Program-made: the position numbers and the translations under genes
The notes under the pieces: model-generated
What the model was told of the DNA's origin: nothing
Database searches by the model: none
Seen by the model: the letters and a program-made list of their open reading frames with translations, nothing else
In this document: piece after piece, positions 9,294 to 17,552 of the stretch
Numbering within the stretch: position 1 is the first letter of the stretch
How the letters are laid out: every line of letters starts with the position of its first letter
Assembly (NCBI RefSeq): GCF_001428065.1
Contig: NZ_LMSE01000002.1
Location: 444,924-508,923 of the forward strand
DNA: 64,000 bases
Direction: 5' to 3'
DNA from: Nostocoides sp. Soil756
Lineage (GTDB): Bacteria; Actinomycetota; Actinomycetes; Actinomycetales; Dermatophilaceae

Positions 9294-9299
9294 TACTCT
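9294..9299 (+). promoter_or_regulatory. -10 box for a leaderless transcript
   Basis: TACTCT lies six bases before the GTG at 9306, which places the transcription start on the start codon. No good -35 is visible. The same arrangement recurs at several genes in this window. Confidence 0.45.
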
Positions 9300-9305
9300 G
9301 CCGGC

Positions 9306-10565
9306 GTGACCGTGGCCACCCGAGCGCAGGACCGACAGGGGTCTGTGTGGCGCCGGCACAGGGGCCTCCTCGTGGCGCTGGTGGTCACCGTGGTCCTGCG
9401 GCTCCTGCAGCTCGCGGCGGTGGCCCGGGCTTCGCGTGCGCAGCTTCCCACTGGCCCCGCCACGCCGGACGGCCAACCGTCCGACTACTACGTGTTCCAC
9501 CCCGCTGCCGCTGACCCCGGAGCGTGGTACGTCCTGACCAACTGGGACGGACAGTGGTACGAGCGGATCGCGACCATCGGCTACCCCGCCGGGGCAGCCG
9601 CGCGATCGGCGAACGAGGCATGGGCGGTGGCGTTCCCGCCGGCCTTCCCGGTACTGACCCGCGGCGTCATGGAGAGCACCGGCGCGTCCTTCGCAGTGAG
9701 CGCGTTCCTGCTGAACACCGTCGCGGTGTTGGGCGCCGTCGGTCTGATGTACGGGCTTCTGCACGGTCGCGGCGTCAGCGATCGGGAGGCCACGATGGCC
9801 GCCTCCGCGCTCTCCTTGATGCCGTCCTCGCCGGTCCTGATCGCTGCCTACAGCGAAGCGGTGGCTCTCGTCTTCGTGATGGTGGCGCTCTGGGCCCTGG
9901 TCCGACGGCACTACGCCGTGTGTGTCGTGGCCGTGCTGGCCTTGTCCCTCACCAGACCGGTGGCGGTCGCCTTCTTCGCGGTGGTGCTCGTCCACGCACT
10001 CCTGCGGTGGAGGGCCGACGGCAGGTCGGTCCCGTGGGTCCACCGCCTCGGGGTCTCGGGGGTCGGTGCCGCGTCCGTCGCTTCCGTCTGGGTCTGGCCG
10101 CGGCTGTCCAGGGCGCTGTACGGGACCACGCAGGCAGGCAGCTACTCCGGCAGCGACAGGACGGCAGTGATCGTGTCGGGTCTGGGGGACGGGTACCTCA
10201 GAACCCTCTGGAACGCCGGCCCGGCGGTGGCCGCCGTCGTGGTGCTGTTCTTCGGGCTGGCCTTGGCGGTTCCTGCCGTCCTGGCGCTTCGAGCCCACTG
10301 GCCCGTCGAGATCGTGGTGTGGGGAGTGGCGTACCTGGGGGTGGTGGTCGTCGCGACGCCGGTGACCCCGGGGTTCTTCCGCTACCTCGTCCTGGCCGGG
10401 CCCTTGCTGGCAGCGGTCTTCGCCGTGCCTCTGCGGGCCATTGCCGTTCCTCGCGTCGTGGTCGTCGTCGTGCTGGTCGCCGGAAGCCTGTGGTTGCAGT
10501 GGTTGTGGGTCCGCTACCTTCTCGTGCTCGACCCCGCCCCTTCTCTCTACCCGTGGGCACCATGA
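9306..10565 (+). CDS. GT-C mannosyltransferase-like membrane protein (PIG-V type), copy 1
   Basis: The 419-residue protein has many membrane helices. A first extracytoplasmic loop contains NWDGQWYERIATIGYP and then AWAVAFPPAFPVLTR, the WDGxxY...FPP signature of PIG-V-like GT-C mannosyltransferases. The aspartate in the WDG loop is expected to be catalytic. It is a paralog of the next gene. GTG 9306 was chosen because the -10 box sits just before it and because the upstream extension is arginine-rich shadow sequence. Predicted to use a polyprenyl-phosphate sugar outside the cell membrane. Confidence 0.8.
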   Translation: MTVATRAQDRQGSVWRRHRGLLVALVVTVVLRLLQLAAVARASRAQLPTGPATPDGQPSDYYVFHPAAADPGAWYVLTNWDGQWYERIATIGYPAGAAARSANEAWAVAFPPAFPVLTRGVMESTGASFAVSAFLLNTVAVLGAVGLMYGLLHGRGVSDREATMAASALSLMPSSPVLIAAYSEAVALVFVMVALWALVRRHYAVCVVAVLALSLTRPVAVAFFAVVLVHALLRWRADGRSVPWVHRLGVSGVGAASVASVWVWPRLSRALYGTTQAGSYSGSDRTAVIVSGLGDGYLRTLWNAGPAVAAVVVLFFGLALAVPAVLALRAHWPVEIVVWGVAYLGVVVVATPVTPGFFRYLVLAGPLLAAVFAVPLRAIAVPRVVVVVVLVAGSLWLQWLWVRYLLVLDPAPSLYPWAP

Positions 10566-11791
10566 GCCGCCCGGCCGCGCCCGACGTCGCCGCACCAGCG
10601 GCTCCCGGTCCCGCAGCGGAGTCGCGCACCTGGCGCTGGGGCGTTCCCCTGGCAGTGTTCGTCGCGTCCAGGCTGGTCGACACGATGCTGCTCGTCGCAG
10701 CCGGCGGGCGCCAGATCCAGCTGACGGGGGCGAACTTCCCCTTCTACATGTTCCGCGCCTTCCCGTCGCACCCCGGGTACCTCGACCTCATCACGACCTG
10801 GGACGGCCAGTACTACGACGCCATCGCCACCGAGGGGTACGCCGCTCCGGCGGGGGCGCTGAATCCCCAGGGGCGGTCCCTGGCGTGGGCGTTCCCCCCC
10901 GGTTTCCCCATGGCGACGCGCGCCCTCATGACGGTGACGCACTGGTCCTTCCCGCTCGCGGCCACCGTGCTGAACGTGGCGCTGGCGGGAGTCGCCGTGG
11001 TCGTCCTGTACGACCTCGTCCGACGCACGGCCGACCGGTTCGTGGCCGTGGCCGTCGTGGCCACGACGTCGTTCTTCGTCAGCGCACCGCTGCTGCAGAC
11101 GGCCTACAGCGAGTCAGCGGCGTTCCTCCTCCTGGTCCTGGCGCTGAGGGCCATCTCGGACCGCCGGTGGGGGCGGGCCGCAGTGTGGGTGGTCGCCCTG
11201 ATGTTCACGCGCATCGTCACGCCTCCACTGGCGGCGGTGGCGGTGGGATGCCTGCTCTGGCAGTGGCGACGGGGTGGGGTGGTGCCGAAGGCCGAGGTCC
11301 TGCGAGCTGCACTCTTCTCAGCCCTGGCCCTGTTCGGTGGCTTCGCGTGGCCTCTCGTGGTGAGCCGCCTGCAACCCGACAACCCGGGCGCCTCGAGAGC
11401 GTCGGCCGCCGTCGCGCACTCGGTGTCCTGGCTCGGCCAGGCGTACACCAACGCGGGGATCGTCGGGCTCGTGCTCGTCACCCTCGGCGCGGGCATCCTG
11501 CTCCTCGCACCGTGGACGTCGATCGGGCGGGCGATGGGTCCCGAGCTGGTCATCTGGACGTTCGGCTACTGCGTGATGTTGCTCCTGGTCACTCCCATCC
11601 AGCCAGGGATGCTTCGGTACCTGCTTCTCGCGCCGGGTCTGCTCCTTCCGTGCCTGGCTCCCGTGCGACGCTTGCAGCGGGCGCGGTGGGTCGCTCTCGC
11701 CGGCTTCGTTGCGCTGTTGTCGGTCGTTCAGTGGTGGTACGTCGACAGCCTCATCCGTGTCGGGTCGACCAGCCAGGGATTCGGTCCGTGA
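10562..11791 (+). CDS. GT-C mannosyltransferase-like membrane protein (PIG-V type), copy 2
   Basis: This 409-residue multi-pass protein repeats the pattern of its upstream neighbour: TTWDGQYYDAIATEGY and AWAFPPGFPMATRALM, then alternating helices and a C-terminal WWYVDSL. The two are tandem paralogs and may act on successive positions of one glycan. ATG 10562 overlaps the previous stop as ATGA, so the pair is translationally coupled. The longer frame upstream runs through copy 1 and is not coding. Confidence 0.8.
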   Translation: MSRPAAPDVAAPAAPGPAAESRTWRWGVPLAVFVASRLVDTMLLVAAGGRQIQLTGANFPFYMFRAFPSHPGYLDLITTWDGQYYDAIATEGYAAPAGALNPQGRSLAWAFPPGFPMATRALMTVTHWSFPLAATVLNVALAGVAVVVLYDLVRRTADRFVAVAVVATTSFFVSAPLLQTAYSESAAFLLLVLALRAISDRRWGRAAVWVVALMFTRIVTPPLAAVAVGCLLWQWRRGGVVPKAEVLRAALFSALALFGGFAWPLVVSRLQPDNPGASRASAAVAHSVSWLGQAYTNAGIVGLVLVTLGAGILLLAPWTSIGRAMGPELVIWTFGYCVMLLLVTPIQPGMLRYLLLAPGLLLPCLAPVRRLQRARWVALAGFVALLSVVQWWYVDSLIRVGSTSQGFGP

Positions 11792-12963
11792 CCACTCTGG
11801 GTCGTGCGGCCTTCCGACCGTCGCTGGGCTGGCTCCTCGGCGTGGCAGCCGGGCTCGCCATGTTGTGGCTCACCTGGTCGTCGGTCCGCAAAGGCATCTG
11901 GGTCGACCTAGACGTCTACCGCGCTGGGGGAGCGGCCGTGCTGGACCAGGCGCCGCTCTACGACATCCGCGTCGAGGACCTGCCGTTCACCTACCCGCCC
12001 TTCGCCGCCATCCTGTTCGTGCCGGCCGCACTCGCGCCCGAGGTGCTGGCGCGCCTCGGGATGACCGCATTGACGGTGCTCTCCCTGGTGGTCGTGCTCG
12101 AGGTGGTCCGGCGCCGGCTGGGGCTCGGCGTGGGTGCGGCCGCTCCGGTCCTTCTGGTGATCCTGGCGTTGGAGCCCGTGTTCCGCACGGTCCTGCTCGG
12201 CCAGGTCAACGTCGTGCTGCTGGCGCTTGTCGTCCTCGACTGCCTGGTGGTCCCGCGTCGCTGGCGCGGAGTGCTCATCGGGATCGCGATCGGTATCAAG
12301 CTCACGCCCGCCGTGTTCGTGCTCTGGCTCCTGCTGCGGCGTGAGTGGGGCGGGGTGTTGCGGGTGGGGCTGGGGTTCCTTGCCACGGTGGCGGTCGGGT
12401 TCGTCGCGCTGCCGGGCCCCAGCGGATTCTTCTGGGGCGGCGGCTTCGCCGATCTCGGGCGCTTCGGCAGTGCGGCGGTTCTCGGCGTCGACAACCAGAG
12501 CGCGTCCGCGGCGATCGCACGCGCAGCCGGTCTCGGCGCGCCCTCGACGGTGCTCGTCCTCGTTACCGGGCTGGTATCGGTGGCGGCCGCCGCCGTGGTG
12601 GCCCACCGGCGCCTGGCCGCGGGCGACGACGTGGGGGCACTGCTCGCAGTCGCCCTGGGTGGGCTGCTCGCGTCGCCGATCTCATGGAGCCACCACTGGG
12701 TGTGGGTGGTCGTGGCGCTCCTCTGGCTGCGCGCACACGGGCGCACCGTGTGGGTCGCGCTGCTGGCGCCGATCTTCTGGCTCGGTCCGTTCTGGGCCTT
12801 CCATCGCTGGCCTCCCACCGACGCGCCCTACGGCATCCCCGCTCGTATCGTGGCGACGGCGTACGTGGTCCTGGGGGTCGTCCTGCTCGCGCTCCTCGCA
12901 CACGGCGACCGCCCAACGCCCGCAGATCGGGCCCCCCAGTGCGGCGAGGCCCCGGATGGGTGA
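11788..12963 (+). CDS. GT87-family mannosyltransferase (PimE-like)
   Basis: The 391-residue membrane protein has the GT87 signature DLDVYRAGGAAVLDQAPLYD followed by FTYPPFAAILF, an INxVLL-like LGQVNVVLLALVVLDC segment and SPISWSHHWVWVVVALLW near the C-terminus. GT87 includes the mycobacterial alpha-1,2-mannosyltransferases that use polyprenyl-phosphate mannose. Its GTG start (11788) overlaps the previous stop as GTGA. Third gene of the divergent GT-C operon. Confidence 0.83.
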   Translation: MTTLGRAAFRPSLGWLLGVAAGLAMLWLTWSSVRKGIWVDLDVYRAGGAAVLDQAPLYDIRVEDLPFTYPPFAAILFVPAALAPEVLARLGMTALTVLSLVVVLEVVRRRLGLGVGAAAPVLLVILALEPVFRTVLLGQVNVVLLALVVLDCLVVPRRWRGVLIGIAIGIKLTPAVFVLWLLLRREWGGVLRVGLGFLATVAVGFVALPGPSGFFWGGGFADLGRFGSAAVLGVDNQSASAAIARAAGLGAPSTVLVLVTGLVSVAAAAVVAHRRLAAGDDVGALLAVALGGLLASPISWSHHWVWVVVALLWLRAHGRTVWVALLAPIFWLGPFWAFHRWPPTDAPYGIPARIVATAYVVLGVVLLALLAHGDRPTPADRAPQCGEAPDG

Positions 12964-14329
12964 CGAGGGTCGGGGCGCGGGGCTCCGCGCGGGCGAGCTC
13001 GCGGTGGCGGGCTGGGTGGTCGTGATGTCATGGTTCGTCATCCTCGGTTCCGACCTGCTCTGGGTTGTGGCCCTCGGCGACGTCGTCAGCGCAGGCGGGG
13101 GCATCCCCACGACCATTCCGTTCGCATCCGCGCCGCAGGTGACCTGGCACAACCCCATCGTGCTGGCCGAGCTGTTGCTGTCAGCGGTCAACGCCATGGG
13201 GCCGGCCGGACTGGCGGTTCTCCAGCTGCTGCTGGCTACCGCGACGCTCGTCGTGCTGTTGATCGAGGGGCGGCGACTGGGGGGTGGCGAGGCGCGCTGC
13301 GCACTGGTCGTCTCGCTCGTCGTGGTCGGCGCTTCGGCCCACCTGGTCATCACCCGGCTGCCGTCCCTGTCGCTGGTGCCCTTCGTGCTGGCGCTCGCGG
13401 TGATGCGCCGCCAGCACGAGCATCCCGACCGGCAGCTCTGGTGGTTGGTGCCGCTGTACCTGGTCTGGGGCAACCTGCACGGTGGGGTGCTGGTCGGGCT
13501 GGCCGTGCTGGGGGTCTTCCTCGTGGCCTCGCCAGGTGGCGGCCCGCTGCTGCGTCGGGCCGGCGTGGGGCTCGGCTGCCTGCTGACCCTGGTGGCGACC
13601 TCGGCCGGGCTCCATACCCCGGCGTACTACCTGCAGGCCCTGGGCAACGAAGCCGCTGCCCGTGGATCCGACCTCTGGGCTCGCCCCGACCCCGCCCACC
13701 CCCTCGACCTCGCCCTGCTGCTGGCCGCGCTGGTGCTCATCGTCCTGGCCGTCCGCAACCGGCCGCCCCTCTGGGAGTGGCTCGCGACCGCCGGCCTGCT
13801 GGCCGGCACGGCGTCCGCGGGCCGCAACGGCATCTGGCTGCTCCTGCTCCTGGCACCGGCCGCGATGCGCGCCATCCCCCGCGCCGAGGCCGACGCGCCG
13901 GCCGAGAGGGTCGCCAACCTCACCGGAAGAGTGACAGTCCTTCCCCGGGCGGTGCTGACGGCCGGGGTGATGGTGCTGTGCGGGGTCGCCCTGGTCGTGA
14001 GAGGTCCCGCCGCTCAGGCACCCGGAGCCGACCTCGTCGGGCCAGTGCGCGCCGCCGCCGCCGGCCGGCCGGTATTGGCTCCCGAGCCGCTGGCCGAGAC
14101 CCTGGCCCAGCGCGGCATCACCGTGTGGGCGGCCAACCCGATCGACGCATTCCCCCGGCGGGTGCAAGCCGCCTTCCTGGACTTCCTGCACGACGGCACG
14201 GTGCCCGAGGACGCCGCCGTTGGTCTCGTCGTGGTCGACGAGGGGTTGGCCGGCCAGGTGACGGCCAACGGCACGTGGGCGGTCGTGCAGCGAACCGGCG
14301 GATTCGCCCTGCTCAGGCCGGTCGGGTAG
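12956..14329 (+). CDS. multi-pass membrane protein, possible GT-C enzyme
   Basis: A 457-residue protein with about ten hydrophobic segments and a C-terminal soluble domain. YLVWGNLHGGVLVGLAVLGV recalls the W-N-x-HGG motif of uncharacterised GT-C-like membrane proteins. The first extracellular loop (PQVTWHNPIVLAELLLSAVN) is where GT-C enzymes carry catalytic residues, but no canonical acidic pair is obvious. ATG 12956 overlaps the GT87 stop by eight bases. I can support membrane location and operon membership, not an activity. Confidence 0.7.
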   Translation: MGDEGRGAGLRAGELAVAGWVVVMSWFVILGSDLLWVVALGDVVSAGGGIPTTIPFASAPQVTWHNPIVLAELLLSAVNAMGPAGLAVLQLLLATATLVVLLIEGRRLGGGEARCALVVSLVVVGASAHLVITRLPSLSLVPFVLALAVMRRQHEHPDRQLWWLVPLYLVWGNLHGGVLVGLAVLGVFLVASPGGGPLLRRAGVGLGCLLTLVATSAGLHTPAYYLQALGNEAAARGSDLWARPDPAHPLDLALLLAALVLIVLAVRNRPPLWEWLATAGLLAGTASAGRNGIWLLLLLAPAAMRAIPRAEADAPAERVANLTGRVTVLPRAVLTAGVMVLCGVALVVRGPAAQAPGADLVGPVRAAAAGRPVLAPEPLAETLAQRGITVWAANPIDAFPRRVQAAFLDFLHDGTVPEDAAVGLVVVDEGLAGQVTANGTWAVVQRTGGFALLRPVG

Positions 14330-14378
14330 CCGGCGGCCGCGCCTCCCATCGAGGCTGCCGGCCAGCTCGGTCGATCGG

Positions 14379-14408
14379 CCGAACGGACTACCTCCCCGAA
14401 CCGTTCGG
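14379..14408. promoter_or_regulatory. inverted repeat upstream of the flp operon (putative operator)
   Basis: CCGAACGG (14379-14386) and CCGTTCGG (14401-14408) form a perfect 8-bp inverted repeat around 14 bases, with half-sites about two helical turns apart. The same half-sites, in the same order with a 15-base spacer, occur upstream of the distant TadE copy (33238-33268). That recurrence favours a protein-binding site over a terminator; the loop is long for a terminator and no U tract follows. Confidence 0.6.
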
Positions 14409-14523
14409 GCGGGCGACGTAGAACCCATCGGGCCATGTGCAAAGGCAGTCGCTCCCTGGAGACTGGGTCCTGCTCGACTACCACCTCGGCCCCCGAGACC
14501 ACATCCCGAAAGGTTCCACCGTC

Positions 14524-14691
14524 ATGACCAAGGCCATCATCAAGCTCCAGCAGCTCCGCTCCGAGAAGGGTGCGACCGCCGTCGAGTACGGCCTCATGGT
14601 CGCCCTCATCGCGATCGTCATCATCGTCGCCGTCGCCGCTCTGGGCACCAACCTGTCGGACCTGTTCACCGAGGTCTCCGGCAGCGTCTGA
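14524..14691 (+). CDS. flp: Flp-type IVb pilin, copy 1
   Basis: A 55-residue pilin. The prepilin motif EKG/ATAVEY (cleavage after Gly, conserved Glu at +5, Tyr at +6) is followed by one long hydrophobic helix GLMVALIAIVIIVAVAALG and a short polar tail. The leader before the cleavage site is basic and short, as usual for Flp. Start ATG 14524 follows a GAAAGG ribosome-binding site. A 30-codon frame (14435-14527) ends in an ATGA overlap with this start. First gene of the Tad operon; forms the pilus fibre after processing by a prepilin peptidase, which is not encoded in this window. Confidence 0.92.
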   Translation: MTKAIIKLQQLRSEKGATAVEYGLMVALIAIVIIVAVAALGTNLSDLFTEVSGSV

Positions 14692-14776
14692 GTCTCAAAC
14701 GTTCTCGAGGGCGTCGGCCGCGGTCGGTTCACCCGGCCCGGCCGGCGCCTTCGCCGTACCGGAAAGAAGGAAGGTC

Positions 14777-14950
14777 ATGAGTCTCCCGCTGATCGCCCGC
14801 ATGTACTCCCCCCGTCGACTCGAGACCGGCGCCACTGCCGTCGAGTACGCCCTCATGGTCGCCCTCATCGCCCTCGTGATCATCGTGGCCGTGGCGCTGC
14901 TCGGCACGAGCGTGTCGGGCCTCTTCCAGGACGCCTCCACCAAGATCTGA
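14777..14950 (+). CDS. flp: Flp-type IVb pilin, copy 2
   Basis: A 57-residue paralog of the preceding pilin with ETG/ATAVEYALMV and the helix ALIALVIIVAVALLG. The leader and tail differ (SLPLIARMYSPRR; SGLFQDASTKI), so this is an old duplication rather than a recent copy. GGAAGG lies a few bases before ATG 14777. An 85-bp spacer separates it from copy 1. It may be a minor pilin or an alternative major subunit. Confidence 0.9.
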   Translation: MSLPLIARMYSPRRLETGATAVEYALMVALIALVIIVAVALLGTSVSGLFQDASTKI

Positions 14951-15073
14951 GAGTCCCGACGGCTCCCGCCACGGAGGCTTCCCGCCTCGTGTCGGCGGCA
15001 GGATTAGGATTCGTCCCAGCCCGAGCACGCCCGTTGTGGCGCCGCTCGTCATCTCCCGCGAAAGGGGAGCACC

Positions 15074-15463
15074 GTGGCCACCAGGAGCCGTCGTCGTGAG
15101 CGGGGAGCCGCTGCCGTCGAGTTCGCGCTTCTGCTGCCTGTGCTGGTTCTGCTCATCGGTGGCATCGTCGACTACGGACGCTACTTCTTCACCCAGGTGC
15201 AGTTGTCCAACGCAGCCCGGGAAGGGGCGCGTGCGGCCATCGTCGGCGGCGACCCCGCCGTCCGAGCCAAGGCCGCCGGGGGTGCCACGCCGGGATGGAC
15301 CGATGTTCAGCCGACGGACATCGTCGGCAGCTGCACTATCTCTCCGGCCGGCGGGGTCAGTGTCACGACCCATGCGAACTTCCGGTTCTACTTCGTCAAC
15401 TTCCTTCCCGGTGTGCCAGCCACACTCGTCGTCAAATCCACCGCGAAGATGGGGTGCTCATGA
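15074..15463 (+). CDS. tadE: TadE-like pseudopilin
   Basis: The 129-residue protein starts with RRRERG/AAAVEFALLLPVLVL, the TadE prepilin-like signature with Glu at +5, then a single N-terminal helix and a secreted domain with SNAAREGARAAIVGG. TadE proteins are processed like pilins and belong to the Tad assembly apparatus. GTG 15074 is preceded by AAAGGGGAGC. Its TGA overlaps the TadG start (ATGA). Two further TadE proteins lie 18-20 kb downstream. Confidence 0.87.
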   Translation: MATRSRRRERGAAAVEFALLLPVLVLLIGGIVDYGRYFFTQVQLSNAAREGARAAIVGGDPAVRAKAAGGATPGWTDVQPTDIVGSCTISPAGGVSVTTHANFRFYFVNFLPGVPATLVVKSTAKMGCS

Positions 15464-16674
15464 ACCAGGACAAGCGCCGTCCTCACCTGCGGCGACAGTA
15501 TGAGCGTGGGGGAGCGGCCGCGCTGATCGCGGTGATCCTCTCGGGTGGTGTCATGCTCGGAGTCTCCGCCTTGGCCATCGACGTCGGATCCATCTGGTCG
15601 GAGCGTCGCCAGCTCCAGAACGGAGCGGACGCTGCGGCGCTGTCGCTCCTCAAGCAGTGCAGGACGGGAAACGCGTTCTGTACGAGCGCCAACCCGCAGT
15701 CCAACACGGCCATCACCGGCTACACCCGGACGAACGTCCAGGACGGGAGCGCCAGTATCGACCAGGTCTGCGGGCGTGGCTACGCGGGGCTGACGGCATG
15801 CCCGGCCCCTGTAGCCGACACGACCGCGAACCTCTCCGAATGCTTGCCGCTTCCGGCGTCCGTGCCCTCCACCGTTCCCTACGTCCAGATCAAGGTGGGC
15901 ACGGCCAACGATTCGAGCCAGGCTTCGTCACTGCTACCCGGCTTCTTCAGCCGAGCGCTGACCGGCTCTGACAACCCCCACGTCGTTGCGTGCGCGCGCG
16001 CCGTGATCGGGTCGCCGGGAAGCACCGGTACCACGCTCCCGCTGACCATCAGCGTCTGCGACTGGTACGACGCCACCAAGAACGGGTTCGCTCCTTCACC
16101 GCCCTACACCCCGGCCCCGGTCGCTGCCCCGAACAATCCCGCGAGCAACGTGCCAGCGGCACTGGCACCGTTCGTCGCCAAGATCACGGCGCACGAGAAC
16201 AGCAATCCCTCGACCGTCTGCGGCCCCTCCATGAATGCCCCCGGCGGCTTCGGATGGCTCGACGATCTCGATGGCTCCGACAACTGTGCCGCGAAGTACA
16301 ACGCCAAGGGCGAAGCGGCCGGCAAGCCAGGCGGCCCGCCGACCAATGGCTGTAAGAACTCAGCCCTCCAGGCCTATCTGGGTAAGGAGGTGCTCATACC
16401 GGTGTTCAAGTCTGTCGTGGACAACGGCAACAACACGGTCTACACACTCGAGGGGATTTCCTCCTTCTACCTGGTGGGCTGGGACAACATGCAGACCCTC
16501 ACTCCCGGTAAGGACTACAGCGTCTACAAGCCGCCGGTGAACAACTTCTGCGGGACCGGGGTGAACGCGAAGTCCTGCATCTGGGGTTGGTTCACCTCGC
16601 CCATCGTGCCCCTGGGCTCTCTCAGCTTCGACACCCCTGGACTCGGCCCCAGCACTCCTGGCCTCATCGGCTAG
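15460..16674 (+). CDS. tadG: TadG-like pilus assembly protein
   Basis: This 404-residue protein has the TadE/G-like N-terminal segment (RGGAAALIAVILSGGVMLGVSALAIDVG) followed by WSERRQLQNGADAAALS, the conserved post-helix region. The large exported C-terminal part contains several cysteines, GGFGWLDDLDGSDNC, a VLIPVFKSVVDNG strand and a SSFYLVGW block. The two TadG proteins at 33.8-36.8 kb share the GWLD and V-Y/F-x-x-Y blocks. ATG 15460 overlaps the TadE stop. Confidence 0.83.
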   Translation: MNQDKRRPHLRRQYERGGAAALIAVILSGGVMLGVSALAIDVGSIWSERRQLQNGADAAALSLLKQCRTGNAFCTSANPQSNTAITGYTRTNVQDGSASIDQVCGRGYAGLTACPAPVADTTANLSECLPLPASVPSTVPYVQIKVGTANDSSQASSLLPGFFSRALTGSDNPHVVACARAVIGSPGSTGTTLPLTISVCDWYDATKNGFAPSPPYTPAPVAAPNNPASNVPAALAPFVAKITAHENSNPSTVCGPSMNAPGGFGWLDDLDGSDNCAAKYNAKGEAAGKPGGPPTNGCKNSALQAYLGKEVLIPVFKSVVDNGNNTVYTLEGISSFYLVGWDNMQTLTPGKDYSVYKPPVNNFCGTGVNAKSCIWGWFTSPIVPLGSLSFDTPGLGPSTPGLIG

Positions 16675-16724
16675 ATCCTTCCTGCCCTGCCCTGCAAGCC
16701 CTCACTCGTTTAAGGAAATCTCCG

Positions 16725-17552
16725 ATGGGACGACGCATCCTCGCCATCATCGCCGCCGCGGTCATCGCACTGGTCGGTGCCGTACTCGTGCTCGTGTACG
16801 CCCGGGGGGCCGACGCCCGCGCGGTCGCAGCCGCCAGCCCGGTGCCGGTCTATGTCACCAACCAGGTCGTGCCGGCCGGGACCTCACTCAAGGACGCGGT
16901 GCGTCTGGGTGAGGTCTCGCAGACCCGGGTCGCGGCCCGGGCTAAGCCGGCAGGCGCTCTCGAGACCATCGACGAGACCAACGGAGCCCTGGTCGCGCTC
17001 ACCGACATCCAGCCCGGTCAGTATGTCCTCTCGGCCGCCTTCGGTGACACGCCGGTAGGACAGAAGGCGATCCAGGTCGCCGCCGGCAAGCTCGCGGTCT
17101 CGGTGCAGCTCGCTGACCCCGCGCGCGTCGGTACCTTCGTGACGCCGGGCTCCTACATCACCATCTTCATGACCTACCCCCTGGCCAAGCTGGGCGAGAC
17201 CGCCGGGAGCGCCAAGCCCACGACCACCAGTGGGTCCGGTACGCAGCCCTCGGCCGACGGCGCCAGCGCCACCTCGGTGCTGCTCGACAACGTCAAGGTC
17301 ATCGCCATGGGCAACGCGCTGTTGACGCCCACCCAGCAGCAGCAGCAGGCCGCAGCCCAGGGCGGCGACGCCGCGCCCGCGCCCACCGGCGGGTTCCTGG
17401 TCACCGTCGAGGTCGACCCCACGCAGGCAGCTCGCCTCATCCAGGGCATCAACAACTACACGCTGTACGCCGGCCTGCGGGGATCCGAGCTGAAGATCGA
17501 CCCCAATTTGCAGGTGTCGGACCTGACCATGCTCAAGGACAAGACCCGGTGA
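16725..17552 (+). CDS. cpaB: CpaB/RcpC-like Flp pilus protein
   Basis: The 275-residue product has an N-terminal membrane anchor (ILAIIAAAVIALVGAVLVLVYARG), then a SAF-like region (PVYVTNQVVPAGTSLKDAVRLG, ALTDIQPGQYVLSAAFG) and the CpaB core PARVGTFVTPGSYITIFMTY. A Gln/Ala-rich insert (TPTQQQQQAAAQGG) separates the last two strands. CpaB proteins sit at the cell envelope in Tad systems. ATG 16725 is 50 bp after the TadG stop; the 3' end overlaps CpaE as GTGA. Confidence 0.85.
   Translation: MGRRILAIIAAAVIALVGAVLVLVYARGADARAVAAASPVPVYVTNQVVPAGTSLKDAVRLGEVSQTRVAARAKPAGALETIDETNGALVALTDIQPGQYVLSAAFGDTPVGQKAIQVAAGKLAVSVQLADPARVGTFVTPGSYITIFMTYPLAKLGETAGSAKPTTTSGSGTQPSADGASATSVLLDNVKVIAMGNALLTPTQQQQQAAAQGGDAAPAPTGGFLVTVEVDPTQAARLIQGINNYTLYAGLRGSELKIDPNLQVSDLTMLKDKTR

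Noticed and set aside
14379-14408. Inverted repeat read as a terminator for the upstream membrane-protein gene
   Set aside because: The loop is 14 bases, there is no U tract, and the same half-sites recur before another Tad locus. A regulatory site explains this better, though termination is not excluded.
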